DNA of 64,000 nucleotides, taken from the NCBI RefSeq assembly GCF_036320965.1, contig NC_092255.1, positions 14,129,634 through 14,193,633 on the forward strand. The letters run 5' to 3'. Below, one piece after another: positions 1 through 12,516 of this stretch. The notes beneath the pieces were generated by a model. The model saw nothing but the letters and a program-made list of their open reading frames with translations. It made no database searches and was not told the DNA's origin. This DNA is from Panulirus ornatus. Its lineage: Eukaryota > Arthropoda > Malacostraca > Decapoda > Palinuridae. How positions within the stretch are numbered: the stretch's first letter is position 1; every line of letters starts with the position of its first letter. The translations under genes and the position numbers were made by a program.

Positions 1-898
1 CATCCCTAAGAAGAGTATCCGTTTTGACCACTCCAACTATCGTCCTATTGCTTTGACATCTACCATTTCCTAAGTCTTTGAATCCCTCCTCAACTCCCAT
101 CTCCTTAAACACCTCGAAACTCAGTCTTCTCTCTGATTACCAGTAGGCTTCTGTAAGGCAAGATCCACTGGAAATACTCTTTCCTATCTTACTAATGTTT
201 GGTCATCATCCCTGAAAGATTTTGGAGAGTCTTATGTAGTTTCCTTTGTCATATCTAAGGATTCTGACAGGGTTTAGCATTAGGGTCTCTTCTCTAAACT
301 CCCCTCTCTTGGCTTCCCTCTCTCACTTTTCTCCATACTTAGCTTGCTCTCCAGCTGATCTCTCTGTGGTTGTTGATGGATCAGCATCTCCCCTTCTTCA
401 ATCAACAGCAGTGTTCCTCAAGGTCCTGTCCTGTCACCTACACTTTTGCTCCTTTTTTCAAAGATTTCTTCTGCTCCATAAATAATCCAATGCACTAATA
501 TACTGACAACTCAACACTTCCCTTCTGAACAGCTGCTCCATTTATACAAGGGATTCATTCATCCTTTTATGGAATAATACTCTCCCATTTGGGGTGGTTC
601 TAGCTTTGTATCCTTGCTCAACAGAGTTGAGTCGAAAGCGGTCCAACATATAAACTATCCCAGGCTAACTTCCAACTTGACCCTCTTGCCCTATGCTGTG
701 ACTTCTTGTGTGCCCACACCACTTGCTAGACCATCCAATACTTGGGAAGCTGCTGTCACATGATTTTTATGTGACCAAGGGTATGCCGTTTTGACAACAG
801 CTTCTTTCCCCACACGTCCAAGCTTTGGAACTCTCTACCCTCTCATATCTTTCCCAATAACTATGACCAGGTACGTTTCAAAAAACAGGTCTTTCATG
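1..898 (+). mobile_element. Jockey-like non-LTR retrotransposon relic (reverse transcriptase, 3' part)
   Basis: Conceptual translation across several frames gives the order expected of a Jockey-type reverse transcriptase: NYRPIALTS near base 40, a degraded palm motif A region (bases 215-270, where a stop replaces part of the catalytic block), VPQGPVLSP near 412-440, and a decayed A/DD-like block (YTDNSTLP) near 500-525. Near the end, HTSKLWNSLPS (about 816-845) and a short basic tail match the usual C-terminal end of decapod Jockey proteins. Stops and frameshifts occur throughout, so it is dead. It starts before the window and is cut at about 898 by the next element. The family assignment is from remembered motifs, not a search. 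Confidence 0.75.
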
Positions 899-3807
899 AG
901 TAAAACTGAAAGTGGATGGAGAGAGATGGGTGATTATTGGTGCCTATGCAACTGGTCATGAGAAGAAAATTATGAAAGGCAATAGTTTTGGGAGCAGCTG
1001 AGTGAGTGTGTTAGCAGCTTTGATGCATGAAACCTGGATATAGTGATAGGCGATTGAAATGCAAAGGTGAGTAATGTGGCAGCTGAGGGTATAATTAGTG
1101 TACATGGGGTGTTCAGTGTTGTAAATGGAAATGGTGAACAGCTTGTAGGTTTGTGTGCTGAAAAAGGACTGGTGACTGGGAATATCTGGTTTAAAGAGAA
1201 AGATCTACATAAGTATATGTATGTAAGTACGAGAGATGGCCGGAGAGCGTTATTGGATTATGTGTTAATTGATAGGCGCGCAAAAGAGAGACTTTGGATG
1301 TTAATGAGCTGAGATGGGCAACAGGAGGGATGTCTGATCATTATCTTGTGGAGGCAAAGATGAAGATCTGTAGAGATTTTCAGAAAAGAAGAGAGAATGA
1401 TGGGGTGAAGAGAGTGGTGAAAGTAAGTGAGCTTGGAAAGGAGACTTGTGTGAGGAAGTACCAAGAGAGATTGAGTGCAGAATAGAAAAAGGTGAGAGCA
1501 AATGATGTAAGGGGAGTGGAGGAGGAATGGGATGTATTTAGGGAAGCAGTGATGGCTTGTGCAAAAGATGCTTGTGGCATGAGAAAGGTGGGAGGTGGAC
1601 AGATTAAAAAGGGTACTGAGTGGTAGGATGAAGAAGTAAGATTGTCAGTGAAAGAGAAGAGAGAGGCGTTTGGATGATTTTTGCGGGGAAGTAGTGCAAA
1701 TGACTGAGAGATGTATAAAAGAAAACGGCAGGAGGTCAAGAGAAACATGAGAGTTGGGGTGACAGAGTATCATTAAATTTTAGGGAGAATAAAAAGATAT
1801 TTTAGAAGGAGGTAAATAAAGTGCATAAGACAAGAGAATGGGAACATCGATGAAGGGGGATAATGGGGAGGTAATAACAAGTAGTGACGAAGTGAGAAGG
1901 AGATGGAGAGAGTATTTTGAGGGTTTGTTGAAGGTGTTTGATGATAGAGTGGCAGATATAGGTGTGTTTTGGTCGAGGTGGTGTGCGAAGTAAGAGGGGT
2001 CAGGGAGAATGGTTTTATAAACAGAGAAGAGGTAGTGAAAGCTTTGCGGGAGATGAAAGCCAGCAAGGCGATGGGTTTGGATGGTATTGCAGAGGAATTT
2101 ATTAAAAAAAGGGGGTGACTGTGTTGTTGACTGGTTGGTAAGGATATTCAATGTACGTTTGGTTCATGGTGAAGTGCCTGAGGATTGGCAGAATGCATAC
2201 ATAGCACCATTGTACAAAAGCAGAGGGGATAAAGGTGAGTATTCAAATTACAGAGGTATAAGTTTGTTGACTATTCCTGGAAAATTATATGGGAGGGCAT
2301 TAACTGAAGGGATAAAGGCATATACAGAGCATTAGACTGGGGAAGAGCAGTGTGGTTTCAGAAGTGGATAAGGTGTTTGCTTTGAAGAATATATGTGAGA
2401 CATACTTAGAAAAACAGATGGATTTGCATGTAGCATTTAAGGATTTGGAGAAGGCATAGGATAGAGTTGATAGAGATGCTTTGTGGAAGGTATTAAGAAT
2501 ATATGGTGTGGGAGGTAAGTTGCCAGAAGCAGTGAAAAGTTTTTACCAAAGATGTAAGGCATGTGTATGAGTAGGAAGGGAGGAAAGTGATTGGTTCCAA
2601 GTGTGTAGGTTTGCAGCAGGGGTGCTTGATGTCTCAATGGTTGTTTACTTTGTTTATGGATGCGGTTATTAGGGAGGTGAATGCAAGAGTTTTGGAGAGA
2701 GGGGCAAGTATGCAGTCTGTTGTGGATGAGGGGGCTTAGGAAGTGAGTCAGTTGTTGTTCGCTGATGATACAGCACTGGTGGCTGAATTGCATGAGAAAC
2801 TGCAGAGGCCGGTGACTGAGTTTGGTAAAGTGTGTGAAAGAAGAGAGCTGAGAGTAAATGTGAATAAGAGCAAGGTTATTAGGTTCAGTAAGGTTGAGGG
2901 ACAAGTTAATTGAAAGGTAAGTTTGAATGGAGAAAAACTGGAGGAAAAGAAGTGTTTTAGATATCTGGGAGAGGATTTAGCAGACGATGGAACCATGGAA
3001 GCGGAAGTGAAGCACAGGGTGCGGGAGGGGGTGAAAGTTCTAGGAGCGTTGAAGAATGTGTGAAAGGCAAGAAAGTTATCTCGGAAAGCAAAAATGGGTA
3101 TGTTTGAAGGAATAATGGTTCCAACAATGTTATATGGCTGTGAGGCATGGGCTATAGATAGGGTTGTGCAGAGGAGGGTGGATGTGTTGGAAATGAAATG
3201 TCTGAGGACACTATGAGGAGTGAGGTGGTTTGATTGAGTAAGTAAAGAAAGAGTGAGAGATGTGTTATATCAAAAAGAATATGGTTGAGAGAGCAGAAGA
3301 GGGTGTATTGACATGATTTGGTCGCATGGAGAGAATGAGTGAGGAAAGATTAACAAAGAAGACATATGTATCAGAGGTAGAGGGAACAAGGAGAAAAGGG
3401 AGACCAAATTGGAGGCGGAAGGATGGAGAGAAAAAAGTTTTGAGCGATCGGGGCCTGATCATACAGGAGGTGGAAAGGCATGTATGGAATAGAGTGAACT
3501 GGACCGATGTGGTATACCAGGGTCAACGTGCCCTCAATGGATTGAACCTGGGGTGTGAAGCGTCTGGGGTAAATCTTGGAAAGTTTTGTGGGGCCTGGAT
3601 ATGGAAAGGGAGCTGTGGTTTTGGTACATTACACATGACAGCTAGAGACTGAGTCTGAACGAATGTGGCCTTTGTTGTTTTTCCGAGTGCTACCTCTCGC
3701 ATGCACGCGTGTGGAGGAGAGGGGTGCTGTTTCATGTATGGTGGGGTGGCGACGGGAATGGATGAAGGCAGTAAGTATGAATATGTACATGTGCACATAT
3801 GTATATA
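899..3807 (+). mobile_element. LINE-A copy 1: EN-RT non-LTR retrotransposon, 5'-truncated, long 3' UTR
   Basis: This copy begins inside the AP-type endonuclease domain and runs through reverse transcriptase to the 3' UTR. Recognisable blocks are a GDxNAK endonuclease motif with a stop in place of the Leu codon (about 1050), an intact SDHYLV motif (about 1330), SNYRGISLL (about 2250), a motif A block with a stop before DRVD (about 2455), LLFADDTALV (about 2756) and GRPNW near 3405. More than ten stops and frameshifts make it inactive. The 3' UTR is the long form (3560-3807), containing the CGCTACCTCGC-like hairpin block. It ends at a poly-T that belongs to the oppositely oriented copy 2, so the two copies meet tail to tail. 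Confidence 0.85.
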
Positions 3808-5284
3808 TTTTTTTTTTTTTTTTTGCTTTGTCGGTCTCCCGCGTTTGCGAGGTAGCGCAAGGAAACAGACGAAAGAAATGGCCCAACCCACCCCCATACA
3901 CATGTATATACATACGTCCACACACGCAAATATACATACCTACACAGCTTTCCACCCCAGACGCTTCACATGCCCTGATTCAATCCACTGACAGCACATC
4001 AACCCCGGTATACCACATCGCTCCAATTCACTCTATTCCTTGCCCTCCTTTCACCCTCCTGCATGTTCAGGCCCCAATCACACAAAATCTTTTTCACTCC
4101 ATCTTTCCACCTCCAATTTGGTCTCCCTCTTCTCCTCGTTCCCTCCACCTCCGACACATATATCCTCTTGGTCAATCTTTCCTCACTCATTCTCTCCATG
4201 TGCCCAAACCATTTCAAAACACCCTCTTCTGCTCTCTCAACCACGCTCTTTTTATTTCCACACATCTCTCTTACCCTTACGTTACTTACTCGAACAAACC
4301 ACCTCACACCACACATTGTCCTCAAACATCTCATTTCCAGCACATCCATCCTCCTGCGCACAACTCTATCCATAGCCCACGCCTCGCAACCATACAACAT
4401 TGTTGGAACCACTATTCCTTCAAACATACCCATTTTTGCTTTCCGAGATAATGTTCTCGACTTCTACACATTCTTCAAGGCTCCCAGAATTTTCGCCCCC
4501 TCCTCCCCCACCCTATGATCCACTTCCACTTCCATGGTTCCATCCACTGCCAGATCCACTCCCAGATATCTAAAACACTTCACTTCCTCCAGTTTTTCTC
4601 CATTCAAACTCACCTCCCAATTGACTTGACCCTCAACCCTACTGTACCTAATAACCTTGCTCTTATTCACATTTACTCTTAACTTTCTTCTTTCACACAC
4701 TTTACCAAACTCAGTCACCAGCTTCTGCAGTTTCTCACATGAATCAGCCATCAGCGCTGTATCATCAGCGAACAACAACTGACTCACTTCCCAAGCTCTC
4801 TCATCCCCAACAGACTTCATACTTGCCCCTCTTTCCAAAACTCTTGCATTCACCTCCCTAACAACCCCATCCATAAACAAATTAAACAACCATGGAGACA
4901 TCACACACCCCTGCCGCAAACCTACATTCACTGAGAACCAATCACTTTCCTCTCTTCCTACACGTACACATGCCTTACATCCTCGGTAAAAACTTTTCAC
5001 TGCTTCTAACAACTTTCCTCCCACACCATATATTCTTAATACCTTCCACAGAGCATCTCTATCAACTCTATCATATGCCTTCTCCAGATCCATAAATGCT
5101 ACATACAAATCCATTTGCTTTTCTAAGTATTTCTCACATACATTCTTCAAAGCAAACACCTGATCCACACATCCTCTACCACTTCTGAAACCACACTGCT
5201 CTTCCCCAATCTGATGCTCTGTACATGCCTTCACCCTCTCAATCAATACCCTCCCATATAATTTACCAGGAATACTCAACAAAC
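3808..5284 (-). mobile_element. LINE-A copy 2, RT and short 3' UTR, 5'-truncated
   Basis: On the minus strand this copy reads reverse transcriptase from SIPGKLYGRVL through GFRSGRGCVDQ, FMDLEKAYDRVD (first catalytic Asp kept), LRQGCVMSPWLF and FADDTALMAD to about 4464. After a frameshift near 4434-4500 it continues through LYGCEAWAMDR and WFGHMERMSEERL to about 3999. The 3' UTR is the short type and ends in the tail hairpin plus A-rich tract (T-rich on the plus strand at 3808-3825). It is one of the better preserved copies but is cut at IPGK; upstream sequence is replaced by another LINE-A 3' UTR piece. Confidence 0.88.
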
Positions 5285-5413
5285 ATATGTATATGCCTGT
5301 GTATATATAGGTATGTATACGTTGAAATGTATTGGTATGTATATGAGCTTGCGCAAGCATTTATGTACATACATGTGTATGTGGGTGGGTTGGACCATTC
5401 TTTCATCTGTTTT
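5285..5413 (+). mobile_element. LINE-A 3' UTR fragment
   Basis: The stretch resembles the GT/AT-rich 3' UTR of LINE-A in plus orientation (TGTATGTGGGTGGGTTGG, then a CATCTGTTT block), but stops before the tail hairpin. At about 5413 it passes directly into reverse transcriptase coding sequence, an order not found in intact copies, so this is a recombination or template-switch junction. Confidence 0.6.
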
Positions 5414-5662
5414 CATGGTTGTTTAATTTGTTTATGGATGGGGTGGTTAGGGAGGTGAATGCAAGAGTTTCGCAGAGAGGGGCAAGTATACAGTCTGTTC
5501 TGGATGAGAGGGTATGGGAAGTGTCAGTTGTTCTCTGATGATACAGCACTGGTGGCTGATTCAGGTGAGAAACTGCAGAAGCTGGTCACTGAGTTTGGTA
5601 AAGTGTGTGAAAGAAGAAAGTTGAGAGTAAATGCAAATAATAGCAAGGTTACTGGGTTATTA
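5414..5662 (+). mobile_element. LINE-A RT fragment
   Basis: A 250-base piece of reverse transcriptase from the SPWLFNLFMDG region to KVCERRKLRVNANNSKV. The FADD block has lost bases around 5520-5540, breaking the frame. It is abutted on the right by an inverted LINE-A segment. Confidence 0.75.
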
Positions 5663-6672
5663 GGAACCAATCACTTTCCTCCCTTCCTATTGGTGCACAT
5701 GCCTTACATCCTTGGTAAAAACTTTTCACTGCTTCTAACAACTTACCTCCCACACCATATACTCTTAAAACCTTCCACAAAGCATCTCTATCCATCCTAT
5801 CATATCACCATATACTCTTACAAACTTCCACACAGCATCTCTATCCACCCTATCATACGCCTTCTCCAGACCCATAAATGAAACGTACAAATCCATCAGT
5901 TTTTCTAAGTATTTCTCACATACATTTTTCAAAGCAAACACTTGATCCACACATCTACTACCACTTCTGAAACCACACTGCTCTTCCCCAATCTGATGCT
6001 CTGTACATGACTTTACCATTTCAATCAATACCGTCCCAAATAATTTCCCAGGAATACTCAAAAAACTTACTCCTATGTAATCTGAACACTCATCTTTATC
6101 CCTTGCCTTTGTACAGTGGGACGATGCATGCATTCTTCCAATCCTCAGGCACTTCACCATGATCCATACATACAATGAATATCCTTACCAACCAATCAAC
6201 AACACAGTCACCCCCTATTTTAATAAATTCCACAGCAATACCATCCAAACCTGCCACCTTGCCGGCTTCCATCATCCGCAAGGCTTTTACTACCTCTTCT
6301 CTGTTCTACAAACCATTCTCCCTGACCCTCTCACTTTGCACTCCATCCCAACCAAAACACCCTACATCTGCCACTCTATCATCAAACACATTCGACAAAC
6401 CTTCAAAATATTCACGCCATCTCCTTCTCACTTCATCACTACTTGCTATTACCTCCCATTGGCCACCTTCACCGATGTTCCCATTTGTTCTCTTGTCTTT
6501 CGCACTTTATTTACCTCCCTCCAAAACATCTTTTTATTCTACCTAAAATCTAATGACTCTCACCTAAAATCTCATTTGCCCTCTATTTCACCTCTTGCAC
6601 CTTTCTCTTGACCTCCTGCCACTTTCTTTTATACCTTTCCCAGTCATTTGCATTACTTCTCAGCAAAACTCA
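5663..6672 (-). mobile_element. LINE-A copy 4, RT N-terminal half and linker, inverted
   Basis: The minus strand reads the EN-RT linker and the first half of reverse transcriptase (LDGIAVEFIK, PGKLFGTVL, GFRSGSRCVDQ). The catalytic motif A reads FMGLEKAYD instead of FMDLEKAYD, so the first catalytic Asp is lost. Several frameshifts are present. Its outer junction near 6672 joins an AT-rich spacer and an EN fragment, the same junction seen inverted at 7534-7640. Confidence 0.8.
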
Positions 6673-7533
6673 CCCAAGCATGTACATCTACATAAACATG
6701 TATATATACATAAATGGAAATGGTGAAGAGCTTGTAGATTTATGTGCTAAAAAAGGACTGGTGGTTGGGAATACCTGGTTTAAAAAGAAAGATATACATA
6801 TGTATACATGTATAAGTAGGAGAGATGGCCAGAAAGCCCTATTGGATTACGTGTTAATTGATAGGCGCGCAAAAGAGAGACTTTTGGATGTTAATGTGCT
6901 GAGAGGTGCAATTGGAGGGATGTCTGATCATTATCTTGAGGAGGCTAAGGTGAAGATTTGTAGGGGTTTTCAGCAAAGAAGAGAGAATGTTGGGGTGAAG
7001 AGAGTGGTGAGAGTAAGTGAGCTTGGGAAGGTGACTTGTGTGAGGAAGTATCAGGAGAGACTGAGTGCAGAATGGAAAAAGGTGAGAACAAAGGACGTTT
7101 AGGGGAGTGAGGGAGGAATGGGATGTATCTAGGGAAGCAGTGATGGCTTGCGCAAGGGATGCTTGTGGCATGAGAAGCATGGGAGGTGGACAGATTAAAA
7201 AGGGTAATGAGTGGTAGGATAAAGAGGTAAGATCATTAATGAAAGAGAAGAGAGTGGCATTTGGATGAGTTTTGCAGGGAAATAATGCAAATACTGGTAG
7301 ATGTATAAAAGAAAGAGGCAGGAGGTCAAGAGAAAGGTGCAAGAGGTGAAAAAGAGGGCAAAGGAGAGTTGGGGTGAGAGTATCATTAAATTTTAGGAGA
7401 ATAAAAAGATGTTTTGGAAGGAGGTAAATAATGTGCATAAGAAAAGACAACAAATGGAAACATTGGTGAAGGGGGATAATGGGGAGGTGATAACAAGTAG
7501 TGGTGATGTGAGGAGATGGAGTGAGTATTTTCA
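6673..7533 (+). mobile_element. LINE-A EN/linker fragment with AT-rich leader
   Basis: After an AT-rich leader (6673-6704) the plus strand encodes the second half of the endonuclease (NGNGEELVDLC, RRDGQKALLDYVLID, SDHYLEEAK) and the linker up to about 7533. One open stretch of 164 codons (6608-7102) covers most of the EN part; later stops and frameshifts break the linker. It ends where a short inverted EN piece begins. Confidence 0.8.
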
Positions 7534-7635
7534 AACCAGGTATTCCCAACCACCAGTCCTTTTTCAGTACATAAATCTACAAGCTCTTCACTATTTCTAT
7601 TTATGTATAAATACATGTTTATGTATATATGCATG
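7534..7635 (-). mobile_element. Inverted LINE-A EN fragment with AT-rich spacer
   Basis: About 85 bases reverse-complementary to the EN segment at 6705-6780, followed by an AT-rich spacer mirroring 6673-6704. It joins plus-strand LINE-A linker sequence at about 7636. Confidence 0.75.
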
Positions 7636-9655
7636 TTTGGGCAATTTTTGCTGGGAAGTAATGCAAACGACTGGGAAAGGTATAAAAGAAAGTGGCAGGA
7701 GGTCAAGAGAAAGGTGCAAGAGGTGAAATAGAGGGCAAATGAGAGTTGGGGTGAGAGTCATTAGATTTTAGGGAGAATAAAAAGATGTTTTGGAAGGAGG
7801 TAAATAAAGTGCAAAAGACAAAAGAACAAATGGGAACATCGGTGAAGGTGGCCAATGGAAGGTAATAGCAAGTAGTGATGAAGTGAGAAGGAGATGGAGT
7901 GAGTATTTTGAAGGTTTGTTGAATGTGTTTGATGATAGAGTGGCAGATATAGGATGTTTTGGTTGAGGTGGTGTGCGAAGTAAGAGGATTAGGGAGAATA
8001 ATTTGGTAAACAGAGAAGAGGTAGTAAAAGCTTTGCGGAAGATGAAAGCCAGCACGGCAGTGGGCTTGGATGGTATTGCAGTGGAATTTATTAAAAAAAG
8101 GGGGTGACTGTGTTGCTGACTGGTAAAGTAAGGATATTTAATGTTGTGCGTATAACTTATGGTGAGGTGCCTGAGGATTGGCGGAATGCATGCATAGTGC
8201 CATTGTACAAATGCAAAGGGGATAAAGGTGAATGCTCAAATTACAGAGGTATAAGTTGGTTGAGTATTCCTGGGAAATCATATAGGAGGGCATTGATTGA
8301 GAGGGTGAAGGCAGGTACCGAGCATCAGACTGGGGAAGAGCAGCATGGTTTCAGAAGCAGTAGAGGATGTGTGGATCAGGTGTTTGCTTTGAAGAATGTA
8401 TGTGAGAAATACTTAGAAAAGCAAATGGATTTGTATGTAGTATTTATGGATCTGGAAAAGAAATATGATAAGAGGTGATAGAGATGCTTTGTGGAAGGTA
8501 TCAAGAATATATGGTGTGGGAGGCAAGTTCTTATAAGAAGTGAAAAGTTTTTATCAAGGATGTAAGGCATGTGTACGAGTAGGAAGAGAGAAAAGTGATT
8601 GGTTCTAAGTGAGTCTTGGTTTGCGGCAGAGGTGCATGATGTCTCCATGGTTGTTTAATTTGTTTATGGATGGGGTTGTTAGGGAGGTGAATGCAAGAGT
8701 TTTGGAGAGAGGGGCAAGTATGCAGTCTGTTGTGGATGAGAGAGCTTGGGAAGTGAGTCAGTTGTTGTTCGCTGATGATACAGCACTGGTGGCTGATTTG
8801 GGTGAGAAACTGCAGAAGCTGCTGACTGAGTTTGGTAAAGTGTGTGAAAGAAGATAGCTGAGGGTAAATGTGAATAAGAGCAAGATTATTAGGTACAGTA
8901 GGGTTGAGGGTCAAGTCAATTGGGAGGTAAGTTTGAATGGAGAAAAACTAGAGAAAGCGAAGTGTTTTAGATATCTGGGAGTGGATTTGGCAGCGGATGA
9001 AACCATGGAAGTGTAAGTAAGTCACAGGGTGGGGGACAGGGCAAAAGTTCTGGGAGCGTTGAAAAATGTGTGGAAGGCGAGAATATTATCCCAGAAAGCT
9101 AAAATGTGTATGTTTGAAGGAATAGTGGTTCCAGCAATGTTATATGGTTGCAAGGCATGGGCTATAGAGAAAGTTGTGCAGAGGAGGGTGGATGTGTTGG
9201 AAATGAGATGTTTGAGGACAATATGTGGTGTGAGGTGGTTTGATCAAGTAAGTAATGAAAGGGTAAGAGAGCTGTGTGGTAAAAAAAAGAGTGTGGTTGA
9301 GAGACCAGAAGAGGGTGTTTTGATATGGTTTGGTCACATGGAGAGAATGAGTGAGGAAAGATTGACAAAGAGTATATATGTGTCAGAGGTGGAGGGAACG
9401 AGGAGAAGTGGGAGACCAAATTGGAGGTGGAAAGATGGAGTGAAAAAGATTTTGAATGATTGAGGCCTGAACATGCAGGAGGGTGAAAGGCATGCATGGA
9501 ATAGAGAGAATTGGAATGATGTGGTATACCAGGGTCGATGTGCAGTCAATGGATTGAACCAGGGCATGTGAAGCGTCTGGGGTAAACCATGGAAAGTTTT
9601 GTGGGGCCTGGATGTGGAAAGGGAGCTGTGGTTTCGGTGCATTATACATGACAGC
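7636..9655 (+). mobile_element. LINE-A copy 6, linker to 3' UTR
   Basis: Plus-strand linker, reverse transcriptase and C-terminal region. Visible blocks are SNYRGISWLSIPG (about 8238), a motif A block broken after FMDLEKKYD (about 8450), SPWLFNLFMDG (about 8642), FADDTALVAD (about 8768), YGCKAWA (about 9142) and WFGHMERMSEERL (about 9330). Multiple stops and shifts occur. The 3' UTR is cut after about 110 bases (GACAGC), where copy 7 starts in the opposite direction. Confidence 0.85.
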
Positions 9656-11809
9656 TTTCCATGGTTTACCCCAGACGCTTCACATGCCCTGGTTCAATCC
9701 ATTGACTGCACATCGACCCTGGTATACCACATCATTCCAATTCTCTCTATTCCATGCATGCCTTTCACCCTCCTGCATGTTCAGGCCTCAATCATTCAAA
9801 ATCTTTTTCACTCCATCTTTCCACCTCCAATTTGGTCTCCCACTTCTCCTCGTTCCCTCCACCTCTGACACATATATCCTCTTGGTCAATCTTTCCTCAC
9901 TCATTCTCTCCATGTGACCAAACCATTTCAATACACCCTCTTCTGCTCTCTCAACCACACTCTTTCTATTACCACACATCTCTCTTACCCTTTCATTACT
10001 TACTCGATCAAACCACTTCACACCACATATTGTCCTCAAACATCTCATTTCCAGCACATCCACCCTCCTCCACACAACTCTATCTATAGCCCATGCCTCA
10101 CAACCACATATCATTGTCGGAACCACTATTCCTTCAAACGCACCCATTTTTGCTTTCCGAGATAATGTTCTCGCCTTCCACACATTTTTCTACAATCCCA
10201 GAACTTTCAGCCCCTCCCTCACTCTATGACTCACTTCTGCTTCCATGGTTCCAATTGCTGCCAAATCCACTCCCAGATATCTAAAACACTTCACTTCCTC
10301 CAGTTTTTCTCCATTCAAACTCACCTCCCAATTGACTTGACCCTCAGCCTTACTGTACCTAATAACCTTGCTCTTATTCACATTTACTCTCAGCTTTCTT
10401 CTTTCACACACTTTACCAAACTCAGTCACCAGCTTCTGCAGTTTCTCGCCCGAATCAACCACCAGTGCTGCATCATCAGCAAACAACAACTGACTCACTT
10501 CCCAAGCTCTTTCATCCACAACAGACTGCATACTTGCCCCTCACTCCAAAACTCTTGCATTTACCTCCTTAACAATCCCATCCATAAACAAATCAAACAA
10601 CCATGGAGACATCACGCATCCTTGACGCAAACCGATATTCACTTAGAACCAATCACTTTCCTCTCTTCCTACACGTACACATGCCTTACATCCTCGATAA
10701 AAACTTTTCACTGCTTCTAACAACTTGCCTTCCACACCATATATTCTTAATACCTTCCACAAGGCATCTCTATCAACTCTATCATATGCCTTCTCCAGAT
10801 ACATAAATTCTACATACAAATCCATTTGCTTTTCTAAGTATTTCTCACATACATTCTTCAAAGCAAACACCTGATCCATACATCCACTACCACTGAAACC
10901 ACACTGCTCTTCCCCAATCAGATGCTCTGTACATGCCTTCACCCTCTCAATCAATACCCTCCCATATAACCTCTCAGGAATACTCAACAAACTTATACCC
11001 CTGTAATTTGAGCGCCCACCTTTATCCCCTTTGCCTTTGTACAATGGCATTATGCAAGCATTCTGCCAATCCTCAGGCACCTTACCATGAGTCATACACA
11101 CATTAAATAACCTTACCAACCAGTCAACAACACAGTCATTCCTTTCTTAATAAATTCCACTGCAATACCATCCAAACCTGCTGCCTTGCCAGCTTTCATC
11201 TTCCGCAAAGCTTTTACTACCTCTTCTCTGTTTACCAAATCATTTTCCCTAACCCTCTCACTTTGCACACCACCTCAACCAAAACACCCTATATCTGCCA
11301 CTCTATCATCAAACACATTCAACAAACCTTCAAAATACTCATTCCATCTCCTCACATCACCACTACTTGTTATCACCTCCCCATTAGCCCCCTTCACTGA
11401 TATTTCCATTTGTTCTCTTTTCTTACACACTTTAATTACCTCCTTCCATAACATCTTTTTATCCTCCCTAAAATTTAATGATACTCTCTTACCCCAACTC
11501 TCATTTCCCTCTTTTCCACCTCTTGCTCCTTTCTCTTGACCTCCTGCCTCTTTCTTTCATACATCTCCCAGTCATTTGCATCATTTCCCTGCAAACATCG
11601 TCCAAATGCCTCTTTCTTCTCTTTCACTAATAATCTTACTTCATCATCTCACCACTCACTACCCTTTCTAATCTCCCACGCTTCTCATGCCACAAGCATC
11701 TTTTGCGCAAGCCATCACTGCTTCCCTAAATACATCCCATTCCTCCCCCACTCCTCTCGCGTCCTTTGTTTTCACCTTTTTCCATTCTGTACACAGTCTC
11801 TCCTGGTAC
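9656..11809 (-). mobile_element. LINE-A copy 7, linker to 3' UTR, inverted relative to copy 6
   Basis: The minus strand gives the linker, reverse transcriptase and C-terminal region, ending in CCATGGAAAGC at the centre with copy 6. Motif A reads FMYLEKAYD (catalytic Asp to Tyr, about 10800) and the second block reads FADDAALVVD. Open blocks are 9788-10183, 10190-10531 and 10643-11119 on the minus strand, separated by frameshifts. The left part is very close to copy 6 in sequence, giving inverted arms of about 2 kb. Confidence 0.85.
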
Positions 11810-12138
11810 AGACATATGCATATACATATTCATACTTGCTTGCCTTCATCCATTCCTGTCGATACCCCACCCCACAGGAAGCAAAATCATTACCCTCGCT
11901 TCAGCGAGGTATCGCCAGGAAAACAGACAAAAAGGCCTCATTCATTCACACTCACCCTCTAGCTGTCATGTGTAATGCATCAAAACCACAGCTCCCTATC
12001 CACATCCAGGCCCCACAGAACTTTCCATGGTTTACCCCATACGCTTCACATGCCCTGGTTCATTCCACTGACAACACATCAACCCTGGTATACCAAACTG
12101 TTCCAATTCATTCTATTCCTTGCGTGCCTCTCACCCAA
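11810..12138 (-). mobile_element. LINE-A 3' UTR and C-terminal fragment
   Basis: Minus-strand piece of the long-form 3' UTR, including a decayed copy of its hairpin block (GCGAGGTATCGCC, about 11903), plus the last bases of the coding region. It is cut at the TCACCC block near 12134. It belongs with the oldest, long-UTR copies. Confidence 0.7.
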
Positions 12139-12375
12139 CATACTAGTCCTCCCCATTAACAGTTTATGTAAGGTCTCACGAGAGACAAATTTTTGGTCAG
12201 GAATGTAATCCTATGTGATGCGTTTCAATGATGCATAAAATGACATTCTGCTATAATGACTGATCTCAAAGGACATAGCCCCATTGTTAAGCGAGGGCCC
12301 CTTGCACATACAGTGAAATATGGTCGATGAGAGATGAGACAAAGCATATGACAAAGTAAAAATTGACTTCAATAC

Positions 12376-12516
12376 ATACCCATTGACTGTAGATGCCATG
12401 ATGACAGTGTAAGAACCAATCAAAGACCTGACATAGGTGAGAGGAATAGCAGCAGCTTCATCTATCACCAGTAGCTCTGCCTGCTTCAATTTGCCAGAAT
12501 CACTAGGGTCCACATA
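12376..12516 (-). CDS. NAT10: NAT10 homologue, internal exon (Walker B region)
   Basis: This 141-base exon encodes 47 residues that match the helicase domain of RNA cytidine acetyltransferase, including LLVIDEAAAIPL (Walker B, DEAA) and the MASTVNGY block. The acceptor is TTTTAG before base 12516 and the donor is GTATTG after 12376 on the minus strand; both ends are phase 0. NAT10 makes N4-acetylcytidine in 18S rRNA and, with THUMPD1, in tRNA, using acetyl-CoA and ATP in the nucleolus. This is the most 3' exon found; the remaining helicase and the GNAT acetyltransferase exons must lie below base 1. Open frame beyond the exon edges is intron. Confidence 0.93.

Noticed and set aside
3663..4518. 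Long open frames rich in Ser, Pro, His and Thr opposite LINE-A coding sequence
   Set aside because: They recur in every LINE-A copy on the antisense strand (also at 16661, 24882, 28273, 43818, 46770, 48402) and follow from the purine-rich composition of the sense strand.
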